Below are positions 36,209 through 44,740 of a stretch of DNA of 64,000 bases, piece by piece. The DNA is taken from assembly GCF_022024055.1 (NCBI RefSeq), contig NZ_CP091788.1:1-64000 (forward strand), in the 5' to 3' direction. The position numbers and the translations under genes are program-made. Position 1 is the first letter of the stretch; each line of letters opens with the position of its first letter. The notes below the pieces were generated by a model. It was not told the DNA's origin. It was given only the letters and a program-made list of their open reading frames with translations, and did not search any database. The DNA comes from Prevotella sp. E2-28. Its GTDB lineage: Bacteria > Bacteroidota > Bacteroidia > Bacteroidales > Bacteroidaceae.

Positions 36209-36553
36209 TTACTTTAATTTGGGGTTGGAAATATGTCTTTCTGCGTCTCTTTTCGTCTTCTTCTCGATGGATTTCTGAAGCTCTGCCGTCAAATCTGTGC
36301 CTGTTTGGTTGGCCAGACAGAGCAATACCCAAAGCACATCAGCCATTTCTTCACCCAGGGCAGCCTTACCATTGTCGGCTTTCCTGGGGTCTGATTCCTT
36401 CCACGACTGCTCGCCATAGCGACGACTGATTACACGAGCCAGTTCGCCCACTTCTTCAGTCAGAACGGCCATATTCGTCAGCTCTGAGAAATAGCGCACG
36501 CCGTACGCCTTAATCCATTCATCTACCGTGTTTTGTGCTTCTTGTATCGTCAT
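36209..36553 (-). CDS. MazG-like nucleotide pyrophosphohydrolase
   Basis: This 114-residue all-alpha NTP pyrophosphatase has the metal-binding motif EEVGELARV (ExxE) and a second motif EEMADVLWVLLCLANQ (ExxD). Single-domain proteins of this size hydrolyse non-canonical or excess nucleotides; the exact substrate is not known. It overlaps the dtd stop by 4 bp (ATGA) and lies 18 bp before deoC. Confidence 0.9.
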   Translation of the reverse strand: MTIQEAQNTVDEWIKAYGVRYFSELTNMAVLTEEVGELARVISRRYGEQSWKESDPRKADNGKAALGEEMADVLWVLLCLANQTGTDLTAELQKSIEKKTKRDAERHISNPKLK

Positions 36554-37002
36554 TCTTTATTCTTTGTATCCATACATATTGTTACGGGCCCGTCATTGAG
36601 CAATTCTACCTTCATATCAGCGCCGAATTCACCCGTGCCTACAGGTTTGCCTATGGCCTCTGATAAATCGCGGCAGAAGGTTTCGTAGAGGGGTATAGAG
36701 TGCTCGTGAGAGCCAGCACGAAACCACGAGGGGCGGTTGCCCTTCTTGTAACTGGCGTAGAGCGTGAACTGGCTTACCACCAGTGCCTCGCCCTGCACGT
36801 CTAGTATAGAGCGGTTCATCACGTCGTTCTCGTCGCCAAACACCCTCAGATTGGCTATCTTCTTCACCAGCCAGTCCACATCCTCCATGGTGTCTTCATC
36901 GCAGACGCCTAATAGTATGAGAAAGCCTTGCTGGATGGCTGATTTTACTGTGCCGTTGATGGTAACGCTGGCGTGTGATACGCGTTGTATGACTGCTCGC
37001 AT
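36550..37002 (-). CDS. dtd: D-aminoacyl-tRNA deacylase
   Basis: This 150-residue enzyme removes D-amino acids from tRNA. Family motifs are MRAVIQRVSHASVTING at the start, the VVSQFTLYA block near residue 80 and the C-terminal NDGPVTICMDT holding the Gly-Pro cross-subunit motif. The frame is open further upstream, but MRAVIQRV at 37002 is the conserved start, and a TATCTTTG -7 box lies on the minus strand close upstream (about 37018-37025). Confidence 0.93.
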   Translation of the reverse strand: MRAVIQRVSHASVTINGTVKSAIQQGFLILLGVCDEDTMEDVDWLVKKIANLRVFGDENDVMNRSILDVQGEALVVSQFTLYASYKKGNRPSWFRAGSHEHSIPLYETFCRDLSEAIGKPVGTGEFGADMKVELLNDGPVTICMDTKNKE

Positions 37003-37082
37003 GATTTGATTTTTCGGCAAAGATACGATAATTAGTTGATATTTCCAAATTTTGAAATAACCATTTTCCCTTGGTTTGTCCC

Positions 37083-37167
37083 ATTGCCACTTTGCCACTT
37101 TGCCACATTAAGCATCTTCCGAATACGCTAAACTATGATTTATAATATTATTATAATAATATTATAA
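37083..37167. repeat. TTTGCCAC tandem repeat and a 28-bp A/T palindrome upstream of dtd
   Basis: Three 8-bp units (ATTGCCAC, TTTGCCAC, TTTGCCAC) lie at 37083-37106. A perfect 28-bp palindrome made only of A and T lies at 37140-37167 (half: TTATAATATTATTA), 32 bp after the uvrC stop on its strand. The palindrome could act as a weak terminator or a cruciform; nothing else lies in this gap. Confidence 0.6.
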
Positions 37168-37198
37168 TCTTATTGCTAACTTACTATGTGTAAGGTGC

Positions 37199-39049
37199 CT
37201 ATTTATCCTCTGTAACTTGGCCTTTCTCTTCGTGGAAATAATCGTAGATGATTTGGGCTTTCGCAGCGCCTACGAGGTCTGTGAGCGTGTCGAGGTTTGC
37301 CTCACTAATTCTCTTAACCGATTTAAGGCCATTTAGAAGCCCGTCACGCGTTTTGGGGCCTATGCCCTTGATATTATCCAGCTCCGACTGCAAAGCGCGC
37401 TTAGAACGCTTCTCTCGATGAAAAGTGATGGCGAAGCGATGCACCTCGTCTTGTAGTTGGGTGAGGATGTGGAAAAGTTCAGAATCAGTCTTGAGTCCTA
37501 TGACACGTGGCGGGAAGCCGTAGAGCAGTTCGTTGGTGCGGTGACGATTATCCTTGGCCAGTCCTGCAATGGGAATATCCAGATTTAGCTCATCCTGGAT
37601 CACCTCTCTAATCACTTCCATTTGGCCTTTTCCGCCATCCGCTACGATGAGGTCGGGTAGGGGTTCTTCCTCTTCTATGAGTCTGCTGTAACGACGATGA
37701 ACAACCTCTTTCATAGATGCATAATCGTCAGGTCCCACCACCGTTTTGATGTTGTATTTCTTGTAGTCACGCTTGCTCGGCTTCATGGATTTGAAGACCA
37801 CGCAGGCGGCTACGGCATCCGTTCCTGAGATGTTAGAGTTGTCGAAACATTCTATCTGATAAGGCATCTTAGGAAGACCTAATTTCTCCTGTAATTCCTT
37901 CATCAGACGCACCTGTTTTTGTTCAGGATTCAACTTCTCAGCTTGCTTTAAACGGTCGAATTTGTACTGTTTTCCGTTCATAGCAGATAGGTCCAGGAGG
38001 GTCTTTTTATCACCAAGTTTTGGGACAATAAACTTCACGCCTTCTAGCTCTACATCCACTTCCTGTGGTACAATAATTTCTTTGGATTTGCTATTGAAAC
38101 GCTCTCTCAGTTCAATGATACCTAACTGTAGGAGTTCCTCGTCGCTCTCATTGATTTTCTTCTTATATTCAATGGTAAACGACTGATTTATACTGCCATT
38201 AGAAACGTGTAAGTAGTTGATATAAGCTGTTTTCTCATCGCTTGTAATGGTAAATACATCCACGTTATTAATCGTGTGGCTTACCACCTCGCTCTTGCTT
38301 ACAAACCCGTCCAGAGCTAAGTATTTCCGTTTTACTTCTTCTGCCTCTTCAAAGCGTAATTCTTCGCTTAATTGAAGCATTTCTTCCTTCAGGTCACGCA
38401 GTACTTGACGCGTGTTTCCTTTCAAGATTTCGCGTGCCTGAAGGATGTTTTTCTGATAGTCCTCATACGACTGTTTTCCCATACAAGGGCCTAGGCATTT
38501 CTTGATGTGATAATCTAGGCATACCTTGTATTTTCCTGTTGCGACACCTTCTTTTGTAATGGGTTGCCTGCAAGTACGAGGATGGTACAGTTCGTTGATG
38601 ATCTCCAGGACGGCATACATCGAACCAATATGTGAATACGGCCCGTAATACGTGCCCCATTTCTTGTTGATCGTACGTGTTTTGAAGATTCGCGGAAAAT
38701 ATTCGTTAGTTACGCAGATGCTAGGGTAGGTCTTTCCGTCCTTTAAAAGTACATTGTAGCGCGGATTGTACTTCTTAATTAGCGAATTTTCCAGCAAAAG
38801 GGCATCCTCTTCTGTGTTTACTACTGTGTAACTTATGTCGTGAATCTTAGAAACGAGCACTTTCGTCTTGAAACGGTCCACCTCAGTGTGGAAGTATGAC
38901 GACACACGAGACTTTAAACTCTTAGCTTTACCTACATATATAATAGTATGCTCCTCATCGTAGAATTGGTAACTGCCAGGTTTCTCTGGTAGTCGTGCCA
39001 CGATGCCCTTCAGGTAAGCCAGTCTTTTTTCGTTCTCTTCCTTCGTCAT
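37199..39049 (-). CDS. uvrC: Excinuclease ABC subunit C
   Basis: This 616-residue nucleotide excision repair endonuclease begins with a GIY-YIG domain (KPGSYQFYDEEHTIIYVGKAKSLKSRV). A UVR motif follows (about residues 205-240), then the RNase H-like C-terminal nuclease (IECFDNSNISGTDAVAACVVF, DLIVADGGKGQ) and a helix-hairpin-helix pair at the end (IKGIGPKTRDGLL, ANLDTLTDLVGA). A parS-like site lies 32 bp upstream, between apt and uvrC. Confidence 0.96.
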   Translation of the reverse strand: MTKEENEKRLAYLKGIVARLPEKPGSYQFYDEEHTIIYVGKAKSLKSRVSSYFHTEVDRFKTKVLVSKIHDISYTVVNTEEDALLLENSLIKKYNPRYNVLLKDGKTYPSICVTNEYFPRIFKTRTINKKWGTYYGPYSHIGSMYAVLEIINELYHPRTCRQPITKEGVATGKYKVCLDYHIKKCLGPCMGKQSYEDYQKNILQAREILKGNTRQVLRDLKEEMLQLSEELRFEEAEEVKRKYLALDGFVSKSEVVSHTINNVDVFTITSDEKTAYINYLHVSNGSINQSFTIEYKKKINESDEELLQLGIIELRERFNSKSKEIIVPQEVDVELEGVKFIVPKLGDKKTLLDLSAMNGKQYKFDRLKQAEKLNPEQKQVRLMKELQEKLGLPKMPYQIECFDNSNISGTDAVAACVVFKSMKPSKRDYKKYNIKTVVGPDDYASMKEVVHRRYSRLIEEEEPLPDLIVADGGKGQMEVIREVIQDELNLDIPIAGLAKDNRHRTNELLYGFPPRVIGLKTDSELFHILTQLQDEVHRFAITFHREKRSKRALQSELDNIKGIGPKTRDGLLNGLKSVKRISEANLDTLTDLVGAAKAQIIYDYFHEEKGQVTEDK

Positions 39050-39081
39050 ACCCTTTGTCTAAAGGTGTTTTACAATTTTTT

Positions 39082-39097
39082 TGTTTCACGTGGAACA
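39082..39097. promoter_or_regulatory. parS-like site 1
   Basis: TGTTTCACGTGGAACA matches the ParB-binding consensus TGTTTCACGTGAAACA at 15 of 16 positions. It lies between the apt stop codon and uvrC. Confidence 0.75.
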
Positions 39098-39625
39098 TTA
39101 GATGGACAACAGCGTGGTAAGCTCTATGCCTTCAAATAAATCGCGTCCATGAAGTCCCTCGTCTTTAATCTCAATGATAAAGTTCATGTACACCTTCTTG
39201 GGGTTGAAATGCTGCACCAGTTTGTAAGCGGCCTTGGCGGTACCACCCGTGGCCAACAAGTCGTCATGAATGAGGACTACATCGTCTGGTTCGATGGAAT
39301 CAAGGTGCATCTCAATAGTATCTACACCATATTCCTTTGAGAATGACTCTTTAATAACTGTTGCGGGCAACTTTCCTGGCTTACGTGCCAAAACAACACC
39401 GCATCCTAGACGGCCTGCTAGGGCAGCAGCCATTACAAAACCGCGACTTTCAATGCCTACAATCTTAGTGATGCCTTTGTCCTTGTAAAGTTCATATAGC
39501 TCATCGAGCATGATTTGCATACAGTAACCATTCTTATACAGTGTGGTTACGTCACGGAAATTAATTCCCTTTTTTGGAAAATCAGGTATGCAACGCAGAT
39601 TGTCCAATAGTACTTTGTTGTTCAT
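39098..39625 (-). CDS. apt: Adenine phosphoribosyltransferase
   Basis: This 175-residue purine salvage enzyme makes AMP from adenine and PRPP. The flexible-loop region ARKPGKLPATV, the PRPP-binding motif VVLIHDDLLATGGTA and the opening IPDFPKKGINFRDVTTL match the family. It lies between mnmG and uvrC, with a parS-like site in each flanking gap. Confidence 0.95.
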   Translation of the reverse strand: MNNKVLLDNLRCIPDFPKKGINFRDVTTLYKNGYCMQIMLDELYELYKDKGITKIVGIESRGFVMAAALAGRLGCGVVLARKPGKLPATVIKESFSKEYGVDTIEMHLDSIEPDDVVLIHDDLLATGGTAKAAYKLVQHFNPKKVYMNFIIEIKDEGLHGRDLFEGIELTTLLSI

Positions 39626-39658
39626 TTTCAGTTAGTTATATTTGTTATACAATCTAAT

Positions 39659-39674
39659 TGTTTCACGTGAAACC
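39659..39674. promoter_or_regulatory. parS-like site 2
   Basis: TGTTTCACGTGAAACC matches the ParB-binding consensus at 15 of 16 positions, the last base differing. It lies in the mnmG-apt gap, 562 bp from site 1. A hairpin (AACCATG with CATGGTT) follows at 39671-39691. Confidence 0.78.
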
Positions 39675-39695
39675 ATGTTTAATCCATGGTTCTTG

Positions 39696-41588
39696 TTAGC
39701 GTCCCATCAGCACCAATAGCACGTTGATGTCGCTGGGTGATACGCCTGGAATGCGACTTGCCTGAGCCAAAGTTTCTGGATCTATAGCCGTCAGTTTCTG
39801 CCTGCATTCTGTAGAAAGCGATTGAATGGTATTATAATCAAAGTGTCCTTTAATACGGATATTTTCTAATCTATGCATCTTATCGGCAACCATTCGCTCA
39901 CGTTCTATATAGCCTTTATACTTAATACGTATTTCTGCTGCCTCGCTAATTTCGTCCTTACGATTTGGTAATTTGTCGATGAATTCGCTTAATTGCGGGA
40001 TAATAGGCATTAAGTTCTGGAAATTCAACTGTGGGCGCGCAATCAGTTCTTCCAACTTTACGCCAAATTGGAGTGGGGTAGTGCCAAGTTTTTCCAACGC
40101 AGGATTGATTTCCTTTGCTTTAATCGGAAGTGTCTTGCAAAATGCAATGATTTCTTCGATGTATTGCTTTTTCTCTATCCACCAGTCGTAACGGTCTTTT
40201 TTCGCCAATCCAATCTGGTATGAACGCTCTGTAAGGCGGGCGTCGGCATCATCCTGACGCAACAAGATGCGATACTCGGCACGCGAAGTAAACATACGAT
40301 AGGGTTCGTCAACACCCTTTGTTACTAAGTCGTCTATCAAAACACCGATATATGATTCGTCGCGCTTCATGATAAATTCATCGGTTCCAACGCACTTTAG
40401 TGCTGCGTTGATACCAGCCACCAAACCTTGTCCAGCGGCCTCTTCGTAACCTGTAGTGCCGTTTACCTGTCCTGCAAAGAAGAGTCCTCCAATAATTTTC
40501 GATTCCAACGTATGTCTTAATTGCGTAGGATCGAAGAAATCATACTCTATGGCGTAGCCTGGTCGATACACCTTCGCATGTTCCAATCCTGCAATGCGGT
40601 GAAGTGCTTCTATCTGTACGTCCATTGGTAGTGATGAAGAGAAGCCATTAAGGTACATCTCGTTGGTTTCTGAGCCTTCTGGTTCCAAGAAGAGAAGGTG
40701 CTGGTCGCGATCAGGAAAGGTAACAAGCTTCGTTTCTATTGATGGACAGTAACGTGGTCCTATTGATTGAATCTGACCGTTATAGAGCGGTGAATCCGCC
40801 AACCCTGAGCGCAGCATCTCATGAACGGCAGGGTTAGTGTAGCATTCCCAACAAGGAAGTTGGGGGAGGGTCTTATTGGATTCATAGGACTTATGGGACC
40901 CATAAAAATATGAGAATCTATACGCTCGCTGCTCGCCGTCTTGCTGGCGAAGCTTTGAGAAATCTATGCTGCGCTTATCCAGGCGTACGGGCGTACCCGT
41001 CTTCATACGATTTGAGCGGATGCCGTGCTGGGTGATGCTCTCTGTGAGTCGTTCGGCTGCAGGCTCTGCTATGCGTCCGCCCTTTACCATTTTTCTGCCT
41101 ATATGCATCAGGCCGTTCAGGAAGGTACCAGCAGTAATCACTACACTTTTGGCGCGAATCTCTGCTCCCCAAATAGTGCGTACACCTACGGCAGCACCAT
41201 TCTCAACGATGAGTTCGTCTGCTTGATCCTGCCATACATCCAAATTATCGGTATTATCGATGGTTTCACGCCATTTCCAGATAAACTTTCCTCTGTCGCA
41301 CTGAGCACGAGGGCTCCATACGGCAGGACCTTTTCCTACGTTCAGCATACGGAACTGGATGGCTGTTGCATCCGTTACGCGTCCCATCTGTCCACCCAGT
41401 GCGTCTATCTCGCGTACTATCTGACCTTTGGCAATACCACCCACAGCAGGGTTGCACGACATCTGTGCAATTTTGTTCATATCCATCGTGACCAGCAGTG
41501 TCTTCGCGCCCATGTTTGCAGCAGCACATGCTGCCTCACAACCGGCGTGTCCACCGCCAATTACTATCACATCATAATTTAATATCAT
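39696..41588 (-). CDS. mnmG: tRNA uridine-34 carboxymethylaminomethyl synthesis protein MnmG (GidA)
   Basis: This 630-residue FAD protein acts with MnmE to modify the wobble uridine of tRNA. Conserved blocks include VIGGGHAGCEAACAAANMG, SCNPAVGGIAKG, GPRYCPSIETKLV, RPGYAIEYDFFDP and the long FAGQVNGTTGYEEAAGQGL. MILNYDVIVIGGGHAG at 41588 is the conserved start; the frame upstream is open but crosses the promoter. Near 40870-40905 four 9-bp units encode YGS-HKS-YES-NKT, a few residues longer than relatives at this loop. The gene is commonly found near replication origins in other bacteria. Confidence 0.95.
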   Translation of the reverse strand: MILNYDVIVIGGGHAGCEAACAAANMGAKTLLVTMDMNKIAQMSCNPAVGGIAKGQIVREIDALGGQMGRVTDATAIQFRMLNVGKGPAVWSPRAQCDRGKFIWKWRETIDNTDNLDVWQDQADELIVENGAAVGVRTIWGAEIRAKSVVITAGTFLNGLMHIGRKMVKGGRIAEPAAERLTESITQHGIRSNRMKTGTPVRLDKRSIDFSKLRQQDGEQRAYRFSYFYGSHKSYESNKTLPQLPCWECYTNPAVHEMLRSGLADSPLYNGQIQSIGPRYCPSIETKLVTFPDRDQHLLFLEPEGSETNEMYLNGFSSSLPMDVQIEALHRIAGLEHAKVYRPGYAIEYDFFDPTQLRHTLESKIIGGLFFAGQVNGTTGYEEAAGQGLVAGINAALKCVGTDEFIMKRDESYIGVLIDDLVTKGVDEPYRMFTSRAEYRILLRQDDADARLTERSYQIGLAKKDRYDWWIEKKQYIEEIIAFCKTLPIKAKEINPALEKLGTTPLQFGVKLEELIARPQLNFQNLMPIIPQLSEFIDKLPNRKDEISEAAEIRIKYKGYIERERMVADKMHRLENIRIKGHFDYNTIQSLSTECRQKLTAIDPETLAQASRIPGVSPSDINVLLVLMGR

Positions 41589-41611
41589 CTTGCTGATTTG
41601 TATTTCTGCTG

Positions 41612-41643
41612 CAAAGGTACGATTAAGTGAGTGAAAATGCAAA
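41612..41643 (-). promoter_or_regulatory. mnmG operon promoter
   Basis: On the minus strand TTTG (41640-41643) and TACCTTTG (41612-41619) are 20 nt apart, an exact consensus fit with a 24-nt leader. A second TACCTTTG-like box lies near 41687. Confidence 0.7.
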
Positions 41644-41749
41644 TTAATTTGCAATTTTCCGAACTTGAGTACTTTCGGCGAAGTCAAAGGTACAATTAAT
41701 TGACGGATTAGTTGATTCATTTATATTTTTTTATAGGAGTTATTATTTT

Positions 41750-42500
41750 AAGTATTGTACTTAGGCATCATAAATCTAATAGATAATTTCATAAGTCTAA
41801 GAGTTATTCTTATAAGTTTAAGAGATAAATTCGAAAACCATATACTAAGAGTTGCTAAGTACCATATTAACGAGTACTAAGTGCCATGTTTTTTGCGGTA
41901 AAGATAGTACTATAATGAAAAGTGTCACCGTAAACCACTGGGAATCTGTAGTTTACAGAGATGAAGAAAAATGCTTAATCGTGAATATGCTTCTTCAACC
42001 AGCTCAAGGATGACTAGAACGGAGCGGAAGGTTGACGAACAGGTATCTCTTCGCACATCAATTCTTAGCGTCCTACTTTTTAAACTTCGTCTTTTTCTTT
42101 TATAACCGAAGGGTGGGTGTTGGGGTTAGTGTTGGGGTTAGTGTTTGTTTTCTGCATTCCCTTTACACAAAGGCATTTCAGAAAGATTGGGGTGGGTCTT
42201 TCCAAAAACTGTACGAGCACGCCGCTCAAGGATGACGAGCTTAGGGCTCAAGGACAACGAGGACGGAGCGGAAGACCGACGAACCGGCAGCTCGAAGTTC
42301 ACGAACTGGCAGCTCCATAACCATAAAGTGCCACTTTACGCTTCTAAGTATAGGACTTATTTTCCTAAGTATATGACTTAGCACTCGTAACTCATATACT
42401 TACGCATCGCAACTGACGTAGTTGTGGTGTACAACTTCCCAAGTTGCACAAGCATAATCACATACTTTAATAATAAATGAGTCGAATTTTAGGTGTTTTA
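41750..42500. repeat. Gene-free, repeat-filled region upstream of the TPR regulator
   Basis: No convincing gene is found between mnmG and 42527. CTAAG-containing units recur at about 41770-41890 (ATAAGTCTAAGAG, ATAAGTTTAAGAG, TACTAAGTGCCAT) and 42334-42385 (TAAGTATAGGACTTA, TAAGTATATGACTTA). A 44-bp direct repeat of about 80% identity lies at 42002-42045 and 42246-42289 (core ACGGAGCGGAAG), with its first part also at 42223. Between them is a G-rich stretch at 42111-42144 (GGGTGGGTGTTGGGG, then TTAGTGTTGGGG). Short overlapping frames here are low-complexity and not believed. Confidence 0.6.
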
Positions 42501-42512
42501 CTCATTTCTTCG

Positions 42513-42520
42513 TACCTTTG
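42513..42520 (+). promoter_or_regulatory. -7 box of the TPR regulator, near-leaderless
   Basis: TACCTTTG ends 6 nt before the ATG at 42527, so transcription probably starts at or next to the start codon. Confidence 0.6.
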
Positions 42521-42526
42521 CAGGCG

Positions 42527-44101
42527 ATGAAACAATTAAAAACCTTTTTATTACTTACCTTCATTTCGGTTATCGTTGCCTCGTGTACTGATGGTGAGCG
42601 CATGCGCCAGCAACTGGCCGAGTTGCAAGCACGCAATCAGGCTGACTCCCTATTGACTGATGACTCGCTGGCCATCAGCCTCTGTGACTATTTCGACAGT
42701 CACGGTTCACCAAATGAGCAGATGCTGGCTCATTACCTCTTGGCTCGCACCTATACCGATATGGGGGAGGCTCCACAGGCTCTTGATGAATTCCACCGTG
42801 CAGCAGAGTGTGCGGATACTACATCGTCAGATTGTGATTATTCGCAGTTGTCAAGAGCCTATGGACAGATGGCAGAGCTATTATACAAGCACCAATTACC
42901 TCGTAATGCTATCCGGGCTTTTCAGCAAGCATATCACTTTTCTAGTCTGGCCAATGAAACGAATATAGCTCCATGTTATTATGCTCAGCAAGGTAAATGC
43001 TACTATGATTTGTCACTTCCTGATAGCGCTCTTATCATTACAGAAAAAGCAGTACAGATGCTTATGGCATGTGGCGACACAGTTTCGGCAAACACCTTCA
43101 AAGGGCCATTGGCTTATTGTTTAATAGAGAAAGGCGATTACTCGAAAGCAAAAAAATATCTTGATTCTTACGAGCATCATTCTGATATTACGGAAGAACT
43201 GCTAAAGGAAAATGACGATCTTAAACTATTGTATATCTACAAAGGATTCTATTACCAGCATATCGAGAACTGTGACTCAGCATTATACTACTATTATTTA
43301 GCTTCACATACAAGTTCTAATCCCAACAATCAAGCCTTGGCCTATCGTGGACTTCATCAGACTTATGAACTGCTACACAAGCAAGACTCTGTTGGAAAAT
43401 ATGCTGCATTGTATGTAGAAAAGAACGATGAAACGGTAATGTTAGCCTCATCATCTGCATTACTTAACATGCAGTATCTTTATGATTATCAATCGTTCCA
43501 GACACTGGCAAATCAGAAGTCACTTGAGGCTGCACAAACAAAACAAAGACTTATCGCTTTGTTCTTTACTCTATTACTGATTATAGTTATCTCTTGTAGT
43601 CTTATTGTCTATCTTCGTAATCGTCAACGATTAACAAGACAACGATTATTTACGAAATATACAGCAGACATGCTTAGTTACATTTCTGTGAAAAAAGAAC
43701 TCAAGATGCTGCAAAGCCAAAGCGTAATAAACGAACACCGTGTTCTACAGGCAAGAGAAGAGCTAGAGCATTTCCGTCAAAGCATAATTGATGTAAATAA
43801 GAAATATTCAGACATAGACAATTGGGGAATGGCGGATGCCATGCAAAAAGTATCAATTGTAGAACATCTGAAGAAGAAAGGAACAAAAGGACTGGTAGCT
43901 ACAGAACAAGAACTGCAAGACCTTCGTAGGTTGTTCAAAATATACCAACCAGGTTTTGTGGAGTCTATTCAATCTACAGGATATGCACTTTCCATAAAAG
44001 ATTTCAATATATGCATATTGATAAAGTTGAATTTTGCACCTTCTGAGGTTTGCGCTTTATTAAAAATCAGTAGTTCTGCATTGTCCAATCAACGGAGTTG
44101 A
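42527..44101 (+). CDS. TPR membrane regulator with C-terminal HTH, cut by an in-frame TGA
   Basis: The protein (524 residues to the first stop) starts with a signal or lipoprotein-like segment (IVASCTDGE). TPR-like helical repeats run to about residue 330, followed by one membrane segment (LIALFFTLLLIIVISCSLIVYL), a coiled coil and a LuxR-like HTH beginning FAPSEVCALLKISSSALSNQRS. There a TGA (44099-44101) interrupts the frame, but the frame continues LLKKMFGIDGSATLFDEK... to a TAA at 44186-44188. The extra 28 residues look like the usual end of this family, so a CGA to TGA change is likely. The HTH tip would be lost unless the stop is read through. It may control the genes downstream. Confidence 0.75.
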   Translation: MKQLKTFLLLTFISVIVASCTDGERMRQQLAELQARNQADSLLTDDSLAISLCDYFDSHGSPNEQMLAHYLLARTYTDMGEAPQALDEFHRAAECADTTSSDCDYSQLSRAYGQMAELLYKHQLPRNAIRAFQQAYHFSSLANETNIAPCYYAQQGKCYYDLSLPDSALIITEKAVQMLMACGDTVSANTFKGPLAYCLIEKGDYSKAKKYLDSYEHHSDITEELLKENDDLKLLYIYKGFYYQHIENCDSALYYYYLASHTSSNPNNQALAYRGLHQTYELLHKQDSVGKYAALYVEKNDETVMLASSSALLNMQYLYDYQSFQTLANQKSLEAAQTKQRLIALFFTLLLIIVISCSLIVYLRNRQRLTRQRLFTKYTADMLSYISVKKELKMLQSQSVINEHRVLQAREELEHFRQSIIDVNKKYSDIDNWGMADAMQKVSIVEHLKKKGTKGLVATEQELQDLRRLFKIYQPGFVESIQSTGYALSIKDFNICILIKLNFAPSEVCALLKISSSALSNQRS

Positions 44102-44255
44102 TTGTTGAAGAAGATGTTTGGAATTGATGGAAGCGCAACTCTATTTGACGAAAAAATAAGAGCATTACTTTTTGATGTAGAAATGTAACTCATTGATAGT
44201 CAGCACATGTGAAAACTGTGAAATAGAATTGTTGAAATAGAATTCTGACTATTCA

Positions 44256-44263
44256 TATCTTTG
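44256..44263 (+). promoter_or_regulatory. Promoter -7 box of the DUF3244 gene
   Basis: TATCTTTG is exact; TTG at 44232-44234 lies 21 nt upstream as a -33 box. The ATG follows 30 nt after the -7 box. It heads a possible operon from 44294 to 48789. Confidence 0.6.
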
Positions 44264-44293
44264 CATTGCTTTTAACATAAAAAATGCAAAGTT

Positions 44294-44671
44294 ATGAAAA
44301 GATCATTTATTTCTTTATTGTTATGTGTAATCAGTTTACATGTATTCTGTCAGAATCCTCCTTCTACTAATGGTATAGAATGGGAGGTCGGTCGTACCCA
44401 ACCATTGAGTGGTGGAAAACCAGTTCCAAAATCCCCGGAACAAATTCCAGAAACTCCAGAGGCCACTCTTGAAGGTAATGTTCTTACGTTTATTTCTTCT
44501 CACGACAACTACACACTAACCCTGATTGACGAGGATAGCGAAGTGGTTTATCAAACTGTAGTCCCCAGTACCGTCAGTGTCGTCATTCTTCCTGCTACCC
44601 TTACTGGCAACTATGAACTTCAGCTTGATTATGGTGGCAATTACTATTTCTATTGTGATATAGAACTGTAA
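44294..44671 (+). CDS. Small secreted DUF3244-like protein
   Basis: This 125-residue protein has a signal peptide ending near VFCQ, a proline-rich linker (KPVPKSPEQIPETPEATLEG) and a single beta-sandwich domain with LTLIDEDSEVVYQTVVPS, the pattern seen in DUF3244 proteins of Bacteroidales. Function is unknown. Its neighbour on one side is the membrane regulator and on the other the large lipoprotein, 69 bp away from the likely start of the latter. Confidence 0.7.
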   Translation: MKRSFISLLLCVISLHVFCQNPPSTNGIEWEVGRTQPLSGGKPVPKSPEQIPETPEATLEGNVLTFISSHDNYTLTLIDEDSEVVYQTVVPSTVSVVILPATLTGNYELQLDYGGNYYFYCDIEL

Positions 44672-44740
44672 GCAAAATAGGTATATTGTCGTATGATAAA
44701 TAATTATTTGATAGCTTTATCTTTCCTTAGAGCAGCCGCA

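Noticed and set aside
42032..42381. Three overlapping short frames as small proteins
   Set aside because: They overlap in different frames, have low-complexity sequence from G-rich repeats, and lack convincing starts.
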